From assembly GCA_002270565.1 (NCBI GenBank), contig NQMI01000012.1, positions 201,921 through 265,920 of the forward strand: 64,000 bases of DNA, in the 5' to 3' direction. Position numbers and translations under genes: made by a program. Positions 1 to 11,605 of this stretch are shown here, piece by piece (position 1 is the first letter of the stretch; each line of letters starts with the position of its first letter). Origin of the DNA: Stenocarpella maydis. Its lineage: Eukaryota; Ascomycota; Sordariomycetes; Diaporthales; Diaporthaceae. The notes beneath the pieces are model-generated. The model saw only the letters and a program-made list of their open reading frames with translations, was not told the origin of the DNA and searched no databases.

Positions 1-1069
1 GGCAAGAGGCTTGCTTGTCTTGGGCAACCCACCCTTTTGTGTAGACTGGAAGGTGGGGTGGGAGGGGTGGCTTTGGGCTGTGGGCTGCAGGCGAGCGGGT
101 CTGGGTCTCGGTGTGCATGTACACTATATATGTAATGAGGGTTATTGTGTGTGTGTGTGGTGGGTGGCGCAAAGGCGGCGGAGGTAGTGATGAGGCACGT
201 AACTTTATCCCGGTATCCTCGTACCCTCGTACCCTTGTACCCCCGTTCCTCAGTACCACCCCCTGGTAAGCCCCACCCCGTTCCTCCACAAGCCTCTGGG
301 GGCCCAATGTCAGGTAGGTAGCGTCGACTTCTCGCAGGTGGCCCGAAGCTAGGCCCTAGTACCGAGACCAGGCGCCGCTGGTGCTGCTGCAGCACGTCGT
401 CACCCTGCCACTTGCCGGCTGCTGCAGCCAACCCCTGACCCGAACGCTGGAGGGAGCAGCAGGAGAGAGGTACGTACCGGCGGCGGTGGTGGTCCACTGC
501 TGCTGGTGCTGCTGGAGTGTTCGGTTCGAGTATGGATGGCCCTGGGCCGGGGCAGGGGCCTGGGCTGCTGGCTCTGGCTCCGTCTTGTCTGGTCAGGATT
601 CCTTCCTTCATTTGTTTCCACGGCTAGCATCTATTCACACCCCCCCGCCGTCCCCCAATCTGTGGGTAAGGGGAGTTGCGAGAGCTGCGTTCTCCTCTGC
701 TCCCATCTCCCCCGTTGGTTTTTCTCCTCCCGCCCACCGATCCAGGGAGCCGCTTCAACCTTCCACTCTTCCCTTCTTCCCTCGCAGTCCTGCCAGCCTC
801 ACCCGCCTTCTCTGCTCAATTGTCCCCCTCGGCCCCAGCTCGCAAACCCCTTCACCATTCCAGAGGCAGCCTGCCGACAGTCACAGTTGACTCTTGTTTG
901 CCTTGCTTGCCGTGGCTGCTTGATTCCGTAATAATCTCTCGGCCACACCGCAACCCCCATTCATATCCTAATATCCCAACCTCACCCAGCCTCTCATCCC
1001 AAGATTCCATCGTCGCCGTCGCTTAAACTGCCCATCCCCAGCCAACCAAGATAAACCCCTTCCACCCTG
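1..1069 (+). promoter_or_regulatory. Upstream region and probable 5' leader of SSN6
   Basis: No convincing coding region. From about 600 to 1065 the + strand is rich in pyrimidines (TCTCCC, CCTTCC and similar runs), typical of promoters and 5' leaders of filamentous fungi, and it runs straight into the SSN6 start codon. A short TG microsatellite lies near 150-161, and related TACCC/GTACC units lie at 220-250. Open frames on both strands here have biased composition and no recognisable domain. Confidence 0.5.
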
Positions 1070-3976
1070 ATGGCTGCTCCGGCACACCACCAGTCGCCCT
1101 CGATGCCTCTGCACCATGCGGTCGGCGCTCCACCTCCGCCGCCGCCTCAGGGCGCATGGGCACCCTCGCGGCAGATCCTCGCCATGAACGAGGCCGTCTG
1201 GATGCAAATAGGTACGTCCCTCCCCCGCGCATCGCAGAAGACGCCTGCAGTGTCCCACTTCTTGAATGCGCCGGCGCCATTGCCTGTCCCTGGGTTGCGC
1301 CGGCGGCACCTACACAAGATGGCTCCTTGTTGTGCCAGCTGTCTTCAGTTAGCTGATGCCCCTTCTAGGCAGCTTGTCCGAGATTCTGGGCAATGTCGAG
1401 GATGCCCTGTTCGCCTATGAACAGGCCATTCGTGCAAGTCCTGGCTCCACCCAGGCCATGAACGCCATCAGCGCCATTCTGAGGACCCGCGAGGACTTCC
1501 CAAAGGCTATAGAATATCTCAACCAGATCCTCAAGCTCGACGCAGCCAACGGGGAGGCATGGGGGAGCCTTGGTTAGTCATTTCCACGTTCTCAAGAGAC
1601 AAGATGAGTGAAAGAGAGAAAAAGACCTCTATAAATGTCTCGGCGCGACCGTGCGGTTGATTGACACATCGTGCGCAGGGCACTGCTACCTCATGATGGA
1701 TGATCTGCAACAAGCTTATGCCGCATACCAAAATGCTCTGATTAACCTCCGCAACCCAAAGGTCGGTAAACACCAGGCTGCCGGCTTTGTCGACAACCCA
1801 TTGACTCGAGTCTCGCAGGAACCGAAGCTCTGGTACGGAATCGGCATCTTGTATGATCGCTACGGATCCCTGGACCATGCAGAGGAGGCCTTCTCTCAAG
1901 TCATGCAGATGGAGCCTGGCTTTGAGAAGGCCAACGAGATCTACTTCCGGCTCGGCATAATATATAAGCAGCAACAGAAATATGTCCAGAGTCTCGAGGT
2001 GCGTGGGATATTAGGCAATGACCTTCTGTGCATTACATTTTCTGACACGCTTCTAGTGCTTCAAGTATATTGTCAACTCCCCGCCGCCCCCGCTGACCGA
2101 AGAGGACATCTGGTTCCAGATCGGCCACGTTCACGAGCAGCAGAAGGATTTTGACAGTGCCAAGAACGCATATCAGCGTGTCCTAGACAGAGACCCCAAC
2201 CACGCCAAGGTTCTGCAGCAGTTGGGCTGGCTGCATCACCAGCAGAGCAATAGCTTCGCGAGCCAGGAGAAGGCGATCGAGTTTCTGGAGAAGTCTGTTG
2301 CTGCCGGTAGGGCACCCTCTGCCGTATCCCTCGTTTAACGTTGCAACGTGCTGACTCTGTGCAAAGACAATAGCGATGCTCAGAGCTGGTACCTGCTTGG
2401 CCGATGCTATATGTCGCAGCAGAAGTACCCCAAGGCCTATGAGGCGTACCAGCAAGCCGTATACAGGGATGGCCGCAACCCGACCTTCTGGTGCTCAATT
2501 GGAGTGCTGTACTACCAGATCAATCAGTACAGGGACGCACTGGATGCATATAGCAGAGCCATCCGGCTGAACCCCTTCATTTCTGAGGTCTGGTATGACC
2601 TCGGCACTTTGGTAAGTCGCAATGAGGTCAACCACCCGTGCCCTACGGCCTGCTGACATGCCTTGCAGTATGAGAGCTGCAACAACCAGATCAATGATGC
2701 ACTGGACGCCTATCAGAGAGCGGCCGAGCTGGATCCGACCAACCCTCACATCAAGGCGCGGCTGCAGCTCCTCCGTAACGGCCAGACCAACGGTGCCGGC
2801 GCCGCTCCCATGCCAACTGATGTCCATCCCCAGGCATACCAGCACCAAGGGGCCATCGGACCACCAGGTCCTCAGTGGTCCAACTCGGGTCCTGCCCCCC
2901 AGCCGACCCAGCCTCCACCAGGTCCTCCTCCAGGACCAGCCGGCAACTGGGCGCGGCTTTCGGAAGTGAACCCGCCCCCACAGCCGCCCAATCCTTACGA
3001 GCAGCGCGGTGAGCCTCTTAGGGGTCCAGCCCCGCCATCTTTTCGTCAGCCTAGCCCTCGCCAAGAGCAGCAAATGAGACAATATCAGGATCCCACGCGG
3101 CAAGGCGGCCCAGCAGGGCCTGGAGGTCCGATGATGAGAGGGCGCACTCCGCCTCCTCTGCACTACCCTCCACCGCCACCACCTCAGCAGCAACAGCCCC
3201 TGCCACCAGCTTCGCAACCACCACCACCACCTCGCGTCGCTAATCCCAACTACAGCGGCCCATCCCCTGCACCTGGTCCGTCCGGACCTCCCCCGCCCAC
3301 CAACGGGGTGAACGGGCCTCCCCCGGGGCCGACGCCGCTAATGGCGTATCGCAACAACAGCCCGAGGCCTGAGTTGCGACCCATGCACGACAACCGCATG
3401 CCCTCGCCAAAGTCGGCGTATCCACAGCACCAGCCGCCGTACCCTCAGCAGGACCCCTCCGGGCCTAGCAACATGGAGTCCGGAGCCCCAGCACCTCAGT
3501 CTGCCGCCGCCGCCGCCGCCGAGGCCGCGCTTCACCGCAACGAGCACGACAACCGGCCTCCATCTGTCGGTCCCAAGCGCCTCCGTGAATGGGAGGACGA
3601 TTCGGCCTCCAAGAAGCCTCGTCCTTCCACGCCGGCTCGACCTGAGTCTTATCGCCGTGAGTCATCGGAGCACAGACGCGTCGAAGAGCAGCGTCCCCAT
3701 GGCTATCACCCCTCGGAAGCCGCGCATCACCCACCTACTCACAACATGCCGAGCCAGCTGCCTCCCATGCAGGGACCACCGCCGCCCCCTCCCCAAAGCC
3801 ATGAACCGGAACGGGCTGCCAGGAAGATGGAAATTGACGAGGAGTATGATGACGATGGCGAGGACGACAAAAAGGCCGTCCATCCTGCATCTGGCCCGGG
3901 GTCCACGGCGGGTGATCACAAGAACAACACGTCGCCCACGGGCTTGATGCAAAATGGTGGGCCCAAGACCGAGTAG
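1070..3976 (+). CDS. SSN6: General transcriptional corepressor Cyc8/Ssn6 (TPR protein)
   Basis: Seven exons by splice signals and family alignment: 1070-1211, 1369-1572, 1679-1761, 1819-1998, 2057-2306, 2367-2611, 2669-3976, giving 803 residues. Residues about 35-400 are tandem tetratricopeptide repeats with Ssn6 signatures (LWYGIGILYDRYGSLDHAEE, FWCSIGVLYYQINQYRDALD). The rest is a long Pro/Gln-rich tail with an NLS-like basic patch (KKPRP, near residue 670) and an acidic stretch near the end. In fungi Cyc8/Ssn6 joins Tup1 (RcoA/RCO-1) in the nucleus and is recruited by DNA-binding repressors. Intron 6 (2307-2366) needs an AAG acceptor; the 57-nt intron 1762-1818 has no stop and could be missed. 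The start fits the short N-terminus preceding the first TPR. Family call very secure; exact splice sites good. Confidence 0.95.
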
Positions 3977-5114
3977 GAAAGTGGGATCTGTTGCGTCTTT
4001 GATATCCGACGTCGTTCGCTCGTGTCCATTAGTCGGTGATTTATGGCTGAGACCTTGCCTGGTGCCGACATGTCCTTTTGTAAAGTGGTTGTGCTTGTTG
4101 GTTGAGTGTCTTCTTTACTTCATTGGTACCTATGTATGTGTGAGGTTTATGGATTGCGCTATACCTATGTCGGCGTGCTCACGCAACAGCCAAAATTTCA
4201 TTTTGTTCACAACTCTAAAACGAACGTCTTGTTGGAGAACATGAGGGAAGCGAGGAGAGAAGTTGGGAAGGACAGATATATATAATAACGATGGCACCAC
4301 TCTGTTCTCAGGCGCGATCAGGCTACTGGAGGACCACAGGTTAAGGATCGATTCGATGGTCGTGATCTTGTACGCATGGCCTTGTTCCTCGACGGACCCG
4401 GCTGCAGCCATGGAGCATGGCTACCTACCTCTTGCTACCCCAAGTAGACTGGCCAAGACATAGATCAGCCAGTTGGCCTCTTACTCATACGCCTGCTCAA
4501 ATATTGCAAGATGGGGATTGTAGACCATCAGCACTCTGATCTCATGGACACACGCACGGAAACAAGACCCGGATCCAGTAATGAGTATTACAAGTAGATG
4601 CTATGCGACACCGTGTTCCGGAGAATAAACCGATGCTGAAATTCCGAGAAATAGTTCAAGCACAACGATGACCGGTCCGTGTGAGCTAACCTTGATGCGT
4701 GCCTGCGCGCGCCGCCCACGAGCTACGCCTGCCCGGTCTACCAAGGAGACTGACCCCGCCCCCCTTCAACACCATGATTGACAGACCGTTGCAGTTGTGG
4801 CTAGTTGGTTACGATGTTACTAATACACTGTACACGAGGCGTCGCAGCCGCACGGAACGCCAAGCGGGAGTTCCCAAGAAATCGCAAGCCATGGTGTCAG
4901 CCTCGGAAGCTAAACGCACTCGGCCCACGGTGTGTTTCCTCGGGTTTCACACATAATTCTCTTTTACAGTAAAAACCGCCTGAGCTCCCCTATAAAAATA
5001 GGGTATTCGCGAGTGCTTGGGTATTGGGTCGGTCAGGTCGGCCTGCATGGATACTAGACCGGCGGAGGCTAGCCCCCCCCCCGGGCATAACCCGATCTGG
5101 TGTGCATTATGCCC
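3977..5114. other. Gene-free spacer between SSN6 and the TMEM115-like gene
   Basis: It holds the 3' ends of two convergent genes. Short open frames on both strands have no recognisable domain. Runs of C near 5072-5083 are simple sequence. I see no RNA gene or transposon. Confidence 0.5.
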
Positions 5115-6395
5115 CTATGCCCCGCTCTTGTTCCCATCTTCATGATCAGGTGCGTAGGTCGTCTCTCCCAACATGCCGTCGGTCAGCCGCGACGTCATGG
5201 CCGTCTGGTTGTTGGAAACCGGCTGTTGTGATACCGTGGGCCCGGTGGTGGGCGGAGGATCTGCGGTGACGGCAGGTGGAGGGGGTGCCGGCGAGACAGA
5301 CCGCCCTCCTGATGCTCCCCCGGCGGAAGCACCGGCGGGGGGAGAACCAGCAGCACCTCCCCGCCCGGCGGTGGCCGCGTGTAGTTTCTGATCCAGCGCC
5401 CTGAGCGCTAGCGCCCTCCGCCTCTCAGCCTCGGCCCTCGCGCTGCCCGGCGCCGCGTTGCGGTGGCTGTAGGGATGGTAACCGCTGGAGTTTCCGCCAG
5501 CTGCCGATACCTCGGCCTGCGAGAACGGCGTGCATAGGCGCAGGGCGACGAGGACGTTGAAGATCTGGTCGCCGAGGGCGGCCACGAGTGGCTTGGCGGG
5601 CGCGGGGAAGAACTCGGCGAAGGCGAAGGTCTCGGAGGCGTCGCCGCGGAGGGAGTATGGGGCCTGGGACGAGTCGAGGTCGGGGAAGACAGTCTTGTAG
5701 AAGCGCAGGTAGGTCCAGCTCGTGAGGAGGCCGAAGACGGCGAGAAGGAAGGAGGCGAGGGTGAGGAGGGGCGTCAGGCTGAGGACGAAGACCACGCCGA
5801 GGTAGACGAGGGGGAATCGCGGTACGCGCAGGGAGAGAATGCCCTTGAAGAGGGTGACGGTGTGGGCCGGGACGAGCTGGCTGAAGGCGACGAGGAAGCT
5901 GATCTGCAGGGGGATCGTGCCGGCGATGGTGGTCAGGCTGTGACAGGGAGAGACGCGGTCAGCTGCTGAGGCTCAGGAGGGGACCTGGGTGGCGGGGTGG
6001 GTTTCACGGGAGACATACGTCCAGCTCTCGTTACGAGTGACGGTGAAGAAGGTCACCATGACGCCGAAGCAGAGGGTGTTTGGTATCAGGGCGGTGATGA
6101 GCAGGAACTTGGCGAACTCCTTGGACGACCAAGCCCTCTCGAGGTAGCGGCCGCCATGGTAGAGGGTGACGGCGGCGATTGTCAGGGTGAAGACATTGCT
6201 CTCGACCAGGGTTGTTGTCAGGAAGGTCCATGGGTATATGAGAGAGAGTTGTGGGATGAGGGTGAGATAAGGGATGACGATCTCCGAGTTGGCAGTCCAC
6301 TGCTTGTAGCGGATGGCGGCGCTCAGTATGCTCTGCAGACCGAGGGTGATGAGCAGGATGCGGGTGACGGGCGGGATGTTTATTCTGGGAGGCAT
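5115..6395 (-). CDS. TMEM115-type (DUF1751) multipass Golgi/rhomboid-like membrane protein
   Basis: Two exons, complement(6019-6395, 5115-5937), 399 residues; the 81-nt intron starts GTATGT and ends CACAG, and the join reads NESWT/LTTIAGT. The N-terminal 230 residues hold several hydrophobic segments (ILLITLGLQSILSA, FAKFLLITALIPNTLCFGVM, ISFLVAFSQL, VVFVLSLTPLLTLASFLLAV) and the family pattern YPWTFLTTTLVE...GGRYLERAW. The C-terminal 150 residues are Ala/Pro/Gly-rich and low-complexity. Known relatives (human TMEM115) are catalytically dead rhomboid-fold proteins of the Golgi linked to retrograde traffic; I see no rhomboid Ser-His dyad motif. ATG at 6395 was chosen because the open frame upstream of it lacks conserved sequence. 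Function in this fungus is inferred from the family. Confidence 0.87.
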
Positions 6396-7261
6396 CGCGG
6401 CGGTGCTAGCTGGGAAAGGGCGGCTGGCGCGGGTGGCCTTGAGGGCTTGAGCAGCTCCGAGTGAAGCTCTTGGGCCCGAGGATGGTTCAGTCGTGATGCT
6501 GGCCCTGGGCGGGATTGCCAAGGGCCACCCACTTTCAGGCGATGCAAATCGCCCAAGGGTGCCCTGACTCGCGCACGGATCCACAACTGATCTGTGCACG
6601 GCGGAGTGGACCCTGGATTCCAGCCTTATCGGACAGTTGACATGTGCAGTCATTGCTGGAGAGCAAGCTTACGGAACAAGGTTCACGGTTCGCCTGTTGC
6701 CATATCCTCCTCATGCCTCTTCTGACGATGACGAGAGTGATTTGTTTCCCCAGCCGGACGACGCCCTTTTTTCGAGACTTTTTCGAGACTTTTTCGAGGT
6801 GCTAGCACTTCTGGCCTGGGCAGTCGAACATGTGCCAGCGTGCCAGCCCAAGTCCAAACTTACAGCACATTATCACGATCGCTGCAAATGTACACGCCAA
6901 CCGCCATGTCTTGATGAAATCGTGAAATTGCATCAAGTAAATGCATTGGCAATTCCTTCCCTGGATGTACTAAGGCCTAGCGCTTGACGGCGTTAACTAG
7001 AGGAGCTATCGATGCTGTCGTTTGGTCGGGCACCCACCAGGCCAGTACCAGCAGTCTTGTTCAGCCTCCTCGAGCCGATTACCTTCAGCGCACACAACCG
7101 CCCACATTTAAAAGGTCACTAAATCAATGGCCCCGCACACCAGCATCTTGAACACATAAATTGAGGGGTTTTGGAACATTTATGTGTGGGCCCCCAATGC
7201 TCCTTGCATCTACTCACTTGGTCCATCCCATGCAACAGCACCTTCTCGTCTCTCTTGCAAA
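6396..7261. other. Spacer with a short tandem repeat
   Basis: This is the promoter side of the TMEM115-like gene. At 6766-6799 an 11-base unit (TTTTTCGAGAC) is repeated three times, the last copy imperfect. I see no supportable gene. Confidence 0.45.
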
Positions 7262-8000
7262 ATGTATCAGATCATATCGTGGGACAAGTTGGCCCCAGAG
7301 ATCCGGCTCCTGCTCCTGGATGCCTTTCTCCAGAACGGGAACAAGCTGTCTCATCTCGCCACAGTATCACGCGAGTGGCAAGCACTCATCGAGCGTCACA
7401 ACTTTGCCCGCCTCAAGTTGACTCCAGCTGGACTTGCACAATTTGCCCCAATGACCTACCGCAACAAACATATCGTAGGTTAAATATAATTCTGTGTGGA
7501 ACTCGAAGAGTATGAGGATCCCTCAGACCTGGAGAATACTGAGATTCTATCCGAGTCGGACGTCAGCCTCGTTGTGACGGCGATCGAGGACCTGTCTACA
7601 ACACTCAGCACATGGAACCCGACGCCAACTGGTAGCCTGCTACTCGATATCAGTCTCTATTCGCCCAGCGATCTGGGGCATCGGTTTCGAGATTTAACAT
7701 TCGGGCCAGATGTCCCAAATAACTGTGACTTGCAATGCTGCCGGAACGGAGTACTGTACAGGATGTCCCGCAACCAGTCTGGTCAGTACATGGGCCGGCA
7801 GCACAGCAGGGTCGATCCGGAACTCAAGGGAACGTTCGGTCTGATCGGGTCCGACGAATGCCTCTTCGACGCCAAGGAGTCTGGATCTTAGTGGTGGGAG
7901 CAACTGCCTCTGGTCCCAGCGGTGACCGGTCTACTCTTGCGGCAGCAAACACGCCGACAATAGAGTCCATTCACACTCGGGCAGATGCTCACCCCTCTCC
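7262..8000 (+). pseudogene. Decayed F-box-like gene with four in-frame stops
   Basis: From the ATG at 7262 a single frame shows the layout of a large Pezizomycotina F-box-like family: LAPEIRLLLLDAFLQ...LATVSREWQALIE (F-box helices), then FCVELEEYE, LSTWNPTPTGSLLLDISLYS, and later WWEQLPLVPAVTGLLLRQQT. The frame never shifts, but it is broken by TAA at 7481 and 7487 (where relatives have a Tyr-Ile-Trp type motif), TAG at 7889, and TAG at 7961 (where relatives have Trp). Some of these fit G-to-A changes; the first (Tyr-type codon to TAA) does not. No intron removes the first two stops: the nearest AG acceptor would give an intron of only 34 nt. A GTCAGT...TTAG intron (7781-7891) could remove the third, but it shifts out of the conserved frame. 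Pseudogene is the simplest reading. Confidence 0.72.
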
Positions 8001-8211
8001 CCAGCCGGTCAGCCGGCCCGTCTCGTTGGAGCAACTCCGGCAGGAGCAGAGAGCCCGCGACAACTGGAGAGAATTGCGGGATAACGGCATAAAGGAAGCT
8101 CTGAGAGACATGCAGAGCAGAGCTGATCCCAACAACAGAGGCCATCAACAGGCCATGGCGTACATGCTGGTTAGGTTTCCCAAGGAAGCAAAAGAGCTCA
8201 GCTTGAACTGA
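7892..8211 (+). other. Open frame of unknown meaning overlapping the F-box relic
   Basis: A frame different from the F-box relic stays open to a stop at 8209-8211 and ends in a charged helical stretch (RARDNWRELRDNGIKEALRD, then HQQAMAYMLVRFPKEAKELS). Splicing 7781-7891 (GTCAGT...TTAG) would fuse it to the upstream exon. I recognise no family. It may be the real 3' exon of a diverged gene, or chance. Confidence 0.2.
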
Positions 8212-11200
8212 TTGCATTAATCGGGGTTCGCTGTCGGGTAAAACCCAATATGGCTTATGGAGATAAGCTGTGCTTCACGGTACACTAGATAGTAGATTAG
8301 GAGGGTAGTGTCCCCTTGAAACATGCTTGTCGGGCATTTCCCCACGACAAACGTGTGCCAATGAGGGGAGGCCAATGAGACCTCACACGGCGCAGATCCA
8401 ACTTGCCGACCCCATCGCGTCGAGCTCATGCACCCTTGCAGCTTGCAGGTGTGCCCGCCAGCCGCCTGCCTGCTTGCTGACCACACGGCTAGGCCGGCTT
8501 GGTTGGGCCTCGGTTCCCACTGCAATCAACGTGAGCGCGCTGCGCTGAAAGACCTTGAAAAGACCGGCCGTGATGTGCACAGTAGTAGCCAGTGTCCCGG
8601 AGGGCATTGCCGACCTCGCGGCGCTCGATTCCGGGAGGGGCCCATGCAGACGTCCGACCTGATTGCTTACTCGCGACAGGGAGCGTGCCAACAAAACACC
8701 ACAAGGGGATAGATAGATATACATAGTATACTGTGTAGACTTGGCTTGCCATGCATGGTTTTGGTGGGCACCCTTGTCTGGGGATCGCTCTGTGAGCTGT
8801 GCTCTTGTCTTGACCCCTGGATTACGGTTGCCCGAGCCCTCACCACCATGCCTGCGAGAATCTCAAACCCAAGAGACCCAAGGGACCCAAGGGGCAAACG
8901 GACTGTCTCTTGATCTTCTCCCCTACATGGCCGCCTTTCCAACCGCCCTCCTCATGCCTCAACCGGGGGCCTTGCTGGGCGTAGAAAGGGTGCAGCAGAA
9001 GGCGGGACGTGCGAGAAGCCAAGGTAGTGCTCGGCATTTGGCGTGTGGCTGGCGCGAGAAGGCATCTGCGCAGCTACGGTGGCATTTCTGCAACAAGTCG
9101 CCAAAGTCTCAATGCCTCCCCCAGAATGGGGTGGTCTCGCTCTGGCACATACCCAAAGCAGCTAGGATGGAGATAGCGTGGCGATAAAAATGACGGAGCC
9201 TGATACCATCAGTCGCGGTGGACCCACCATTAGAACATTGGACTGGGTATAGTGTAGAGAAAGCCTATTATAGGTATGATACACAGCATGTTGCCCCGAA
9301 TGACGGTGCCGGCGCGGTGACACGGCGTCCGCAGGCGCTACTGTGCTGTGTCCACACGGTCGATCGAGCACTCGCCTTGGTTGGGTCAGTGTTTTTATTT
9401 TCCTGGAGGGCTGGATCCCGGATCTGTGCCCTGACCTGTCCTGAGCTGCGGGAGACGAGGCCGAGCCTGTGAGGCCGAGATCCTTTTTACTTTTCGGGGT
9501 GGGTTGCCGCACAGCAGCGCCCATCCCCGCACAAGCACAACGGGCTGCCTCGCATTGTCAATGTCCGATCCGCCAGCAGGGCGGCAGGCCGGATGGGGCC
9601 AGAATGGGGGGGGGGGGGAATGACTTGCGAGTCCCCTACCAAGACCAAGCCTGCACACCATCCGTCCGCCCCAGACAGACCATCTCCATGCACTGCTTGC
9701 TGGGCCGGATGGACGATGCGGGTTGATACCGGGCTGGACGGAGCGGTTCAGGCCCAAGGTGACCAGTCCCTTCCTTTCTACACGCACCCCCATAATAGTA
9801 AAATCTAAATCCCTGGGAGGGCAAAGTCCCCGCGGATGGCGGCAAGTGAGACGGGCTCATGTGCTTGTTTGTCATGTCACCAGCCATGCACCGCGGACTA
9901 GTCGCCCGGCGATCGTTTGCTTAGGGCTAAAACAGCCGCCGACACAGGCTTAGACCTAGTCGCAGACCCGGCCGGCCGACACTCAACCTGTGCGGACCCA
10001 GCTCAGCTGGACGCCCAAGTCTTTTCTCATCCGACTGGCTGTCCAGGACCAAGCCCAAGCCCAGGGCTGCCGGTGAGTACATGGTACTCCGTACATATTG
10101 TTGCTGAGCTGGAGGGCAGGCTCCGGGGCCCAAGCGCTTTCGTGATCTCCCCCGTGCATTGCGGCGTGTTCCTCGTGCCTGGGCGGCGGCAGGTGTTGCG
10201 CGAAAGCCACTGATGCACGGAAACTGAGCGTGGATACCAGACGCTACAGACTGCTGCGCGCGGTGGCGATCAGCCGGATGTGTGGCCACGGATAACAGTA
10301 GATGGTTACACGCACGCCAGGGCCTTGCCCAGAGAGATGGCATGGGCGTTGAGCTTCTGATTGATTGCTCCGGGCTGTGGCTGACAGCAACGTACGGGAT
10401 ACCGTGATCAGTCAGTAGCCGGGAATCGCATACTATGACTATGACAATGGACGTTGGTCCGCGAACCGCATTGCAGCAGTGGCAGAGTGCGGGCGTGCAT
10501 CAGCGTGCATGCATGGCGTTTCCCCAGTGTGTACTATGTATCCGTACCATAGCATGTATCTATACTACCGTGTAGTGTAGTTGCAGCCAGCAGGGCCATG
10601 GGACCGTGAGCATGGGTATTCTCCGGGTCAGATACCCAGATACCGTGGTGGACAGCATCACAAGGCATCGGCTGTAACTTGACCCCAGCCCGGCCTGGCC
10701 ATTGAGATGGCTCAAGCATGTTCACTTCTGTTTGTCTACATAGTAGACCGGGTTGTTGTGATGCTGCGGTGTCCATGCAGAATAACTTGTCTGTGGGCAT
10801 GCAGCCGAAGGAAGCACGAGACTGAACAAGGCGGGTTGAGTGTTTTGGTGGGGGGTGGGAACGGGACAAGGTGTGGCAGACCCCTGTAAGACTCCAGCAA
10901 CCGTCGAGTGGTTGCTAAGATCTGCCAGCGGCAGCCCACTCTTTGCAGTGCAAATCCCTGAATGCCAACATGTACCCCTGTACCTGGGGGGAGGGCCAGG
11001 TACCCAGGTACCCAGGTACCCAGGTACCCTACCCTACCATACCCTACCCTACCCTGGGCTGCTAATAAGGTAAGGCAAGGTAGCTTGGCCCATCATAGCC
11101 AGCCCGTCATCCATGCAACTGCAACTGCGACCGCACAGCGAGCCAGAAGCCGGGAGCCAGCCCTGGCACTCCTGGCATCAGAGCTCTCTTCCTGGTTCTG

Positions 11201-11605
11201 CTTCCTCTCTGCCCTGTGCTGCCCTGCCCTGCCCTGCCCTTGGCCGCCAGCCCAGCCAGCCTGGCCCTGTCCGTCCGGTCCTGTCCGGTCCTGTCCACAC
11301 TCACTCACTCGCTCCACTCCACCCCACTGGACTGGACTGGACTGGGGCTAGCGAGTTTTGGACTTGGGACTGGAGTCCCTTCCAAAATCGACCATGTCGA
11401 CGTAGATTCGTTCTTTCTTCACCCAACCCGACCGCGGTGCTGTCTCTCGACAAAGCCTCACCTTGCGACCTTGCTGCCCTCAACAGACGCTCATCGCCTC
11501 GACGGCAGTCCCAGACGCCGCCTGCCACGCTCGAATCCAGCTCCAAGTCCCTGGCCCTGCCACGTCTCCCTTTCTGCCCCATTGCTACACCGCCAGCCGC
11601 CCGCG
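8212..11605. other. 3.4 kb gene-free region with simple-sequence tracts
   Basis: No supportable gene on either strand: open frames are short, overlap one another and carry no domain. It contains a G run at 9606-9618, the GTACC/CTACC tracts at 10996-11057, CCCTG tracts near 11221-11240, and CTGGA tracts near 11327-11345. The last part (about 11150-11605), with TC-rich stretches, is probably the promoter and leader of the downstream LisH-WD40 gene. Confidence 0.5.
10996..11057. repeat. GTACCCA / CCCTA tandem tracts
   Basis: Four copies of a GTACCCA-type 8-base unit are followed by five or six CCCTA units. The second part looks telomere-like but has a 5-base period and lacks the second A of CCCTAA, so it is simple sequence rather than telomeric. 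Confidence 0.8.

Noticed and set aside
2495..3217. A 240-codon minus-strand frame opposite SSN6
   Set aside because: Arg/Trp/Leu-rich antisense shadow of the Pro-rich SSN6 tail; no motif.
11030..11057. CCCTA repeats as an internal telomere
   Set aside because: Five-base period, not CCCTAA; it continues directly from a GTACCCA tract.
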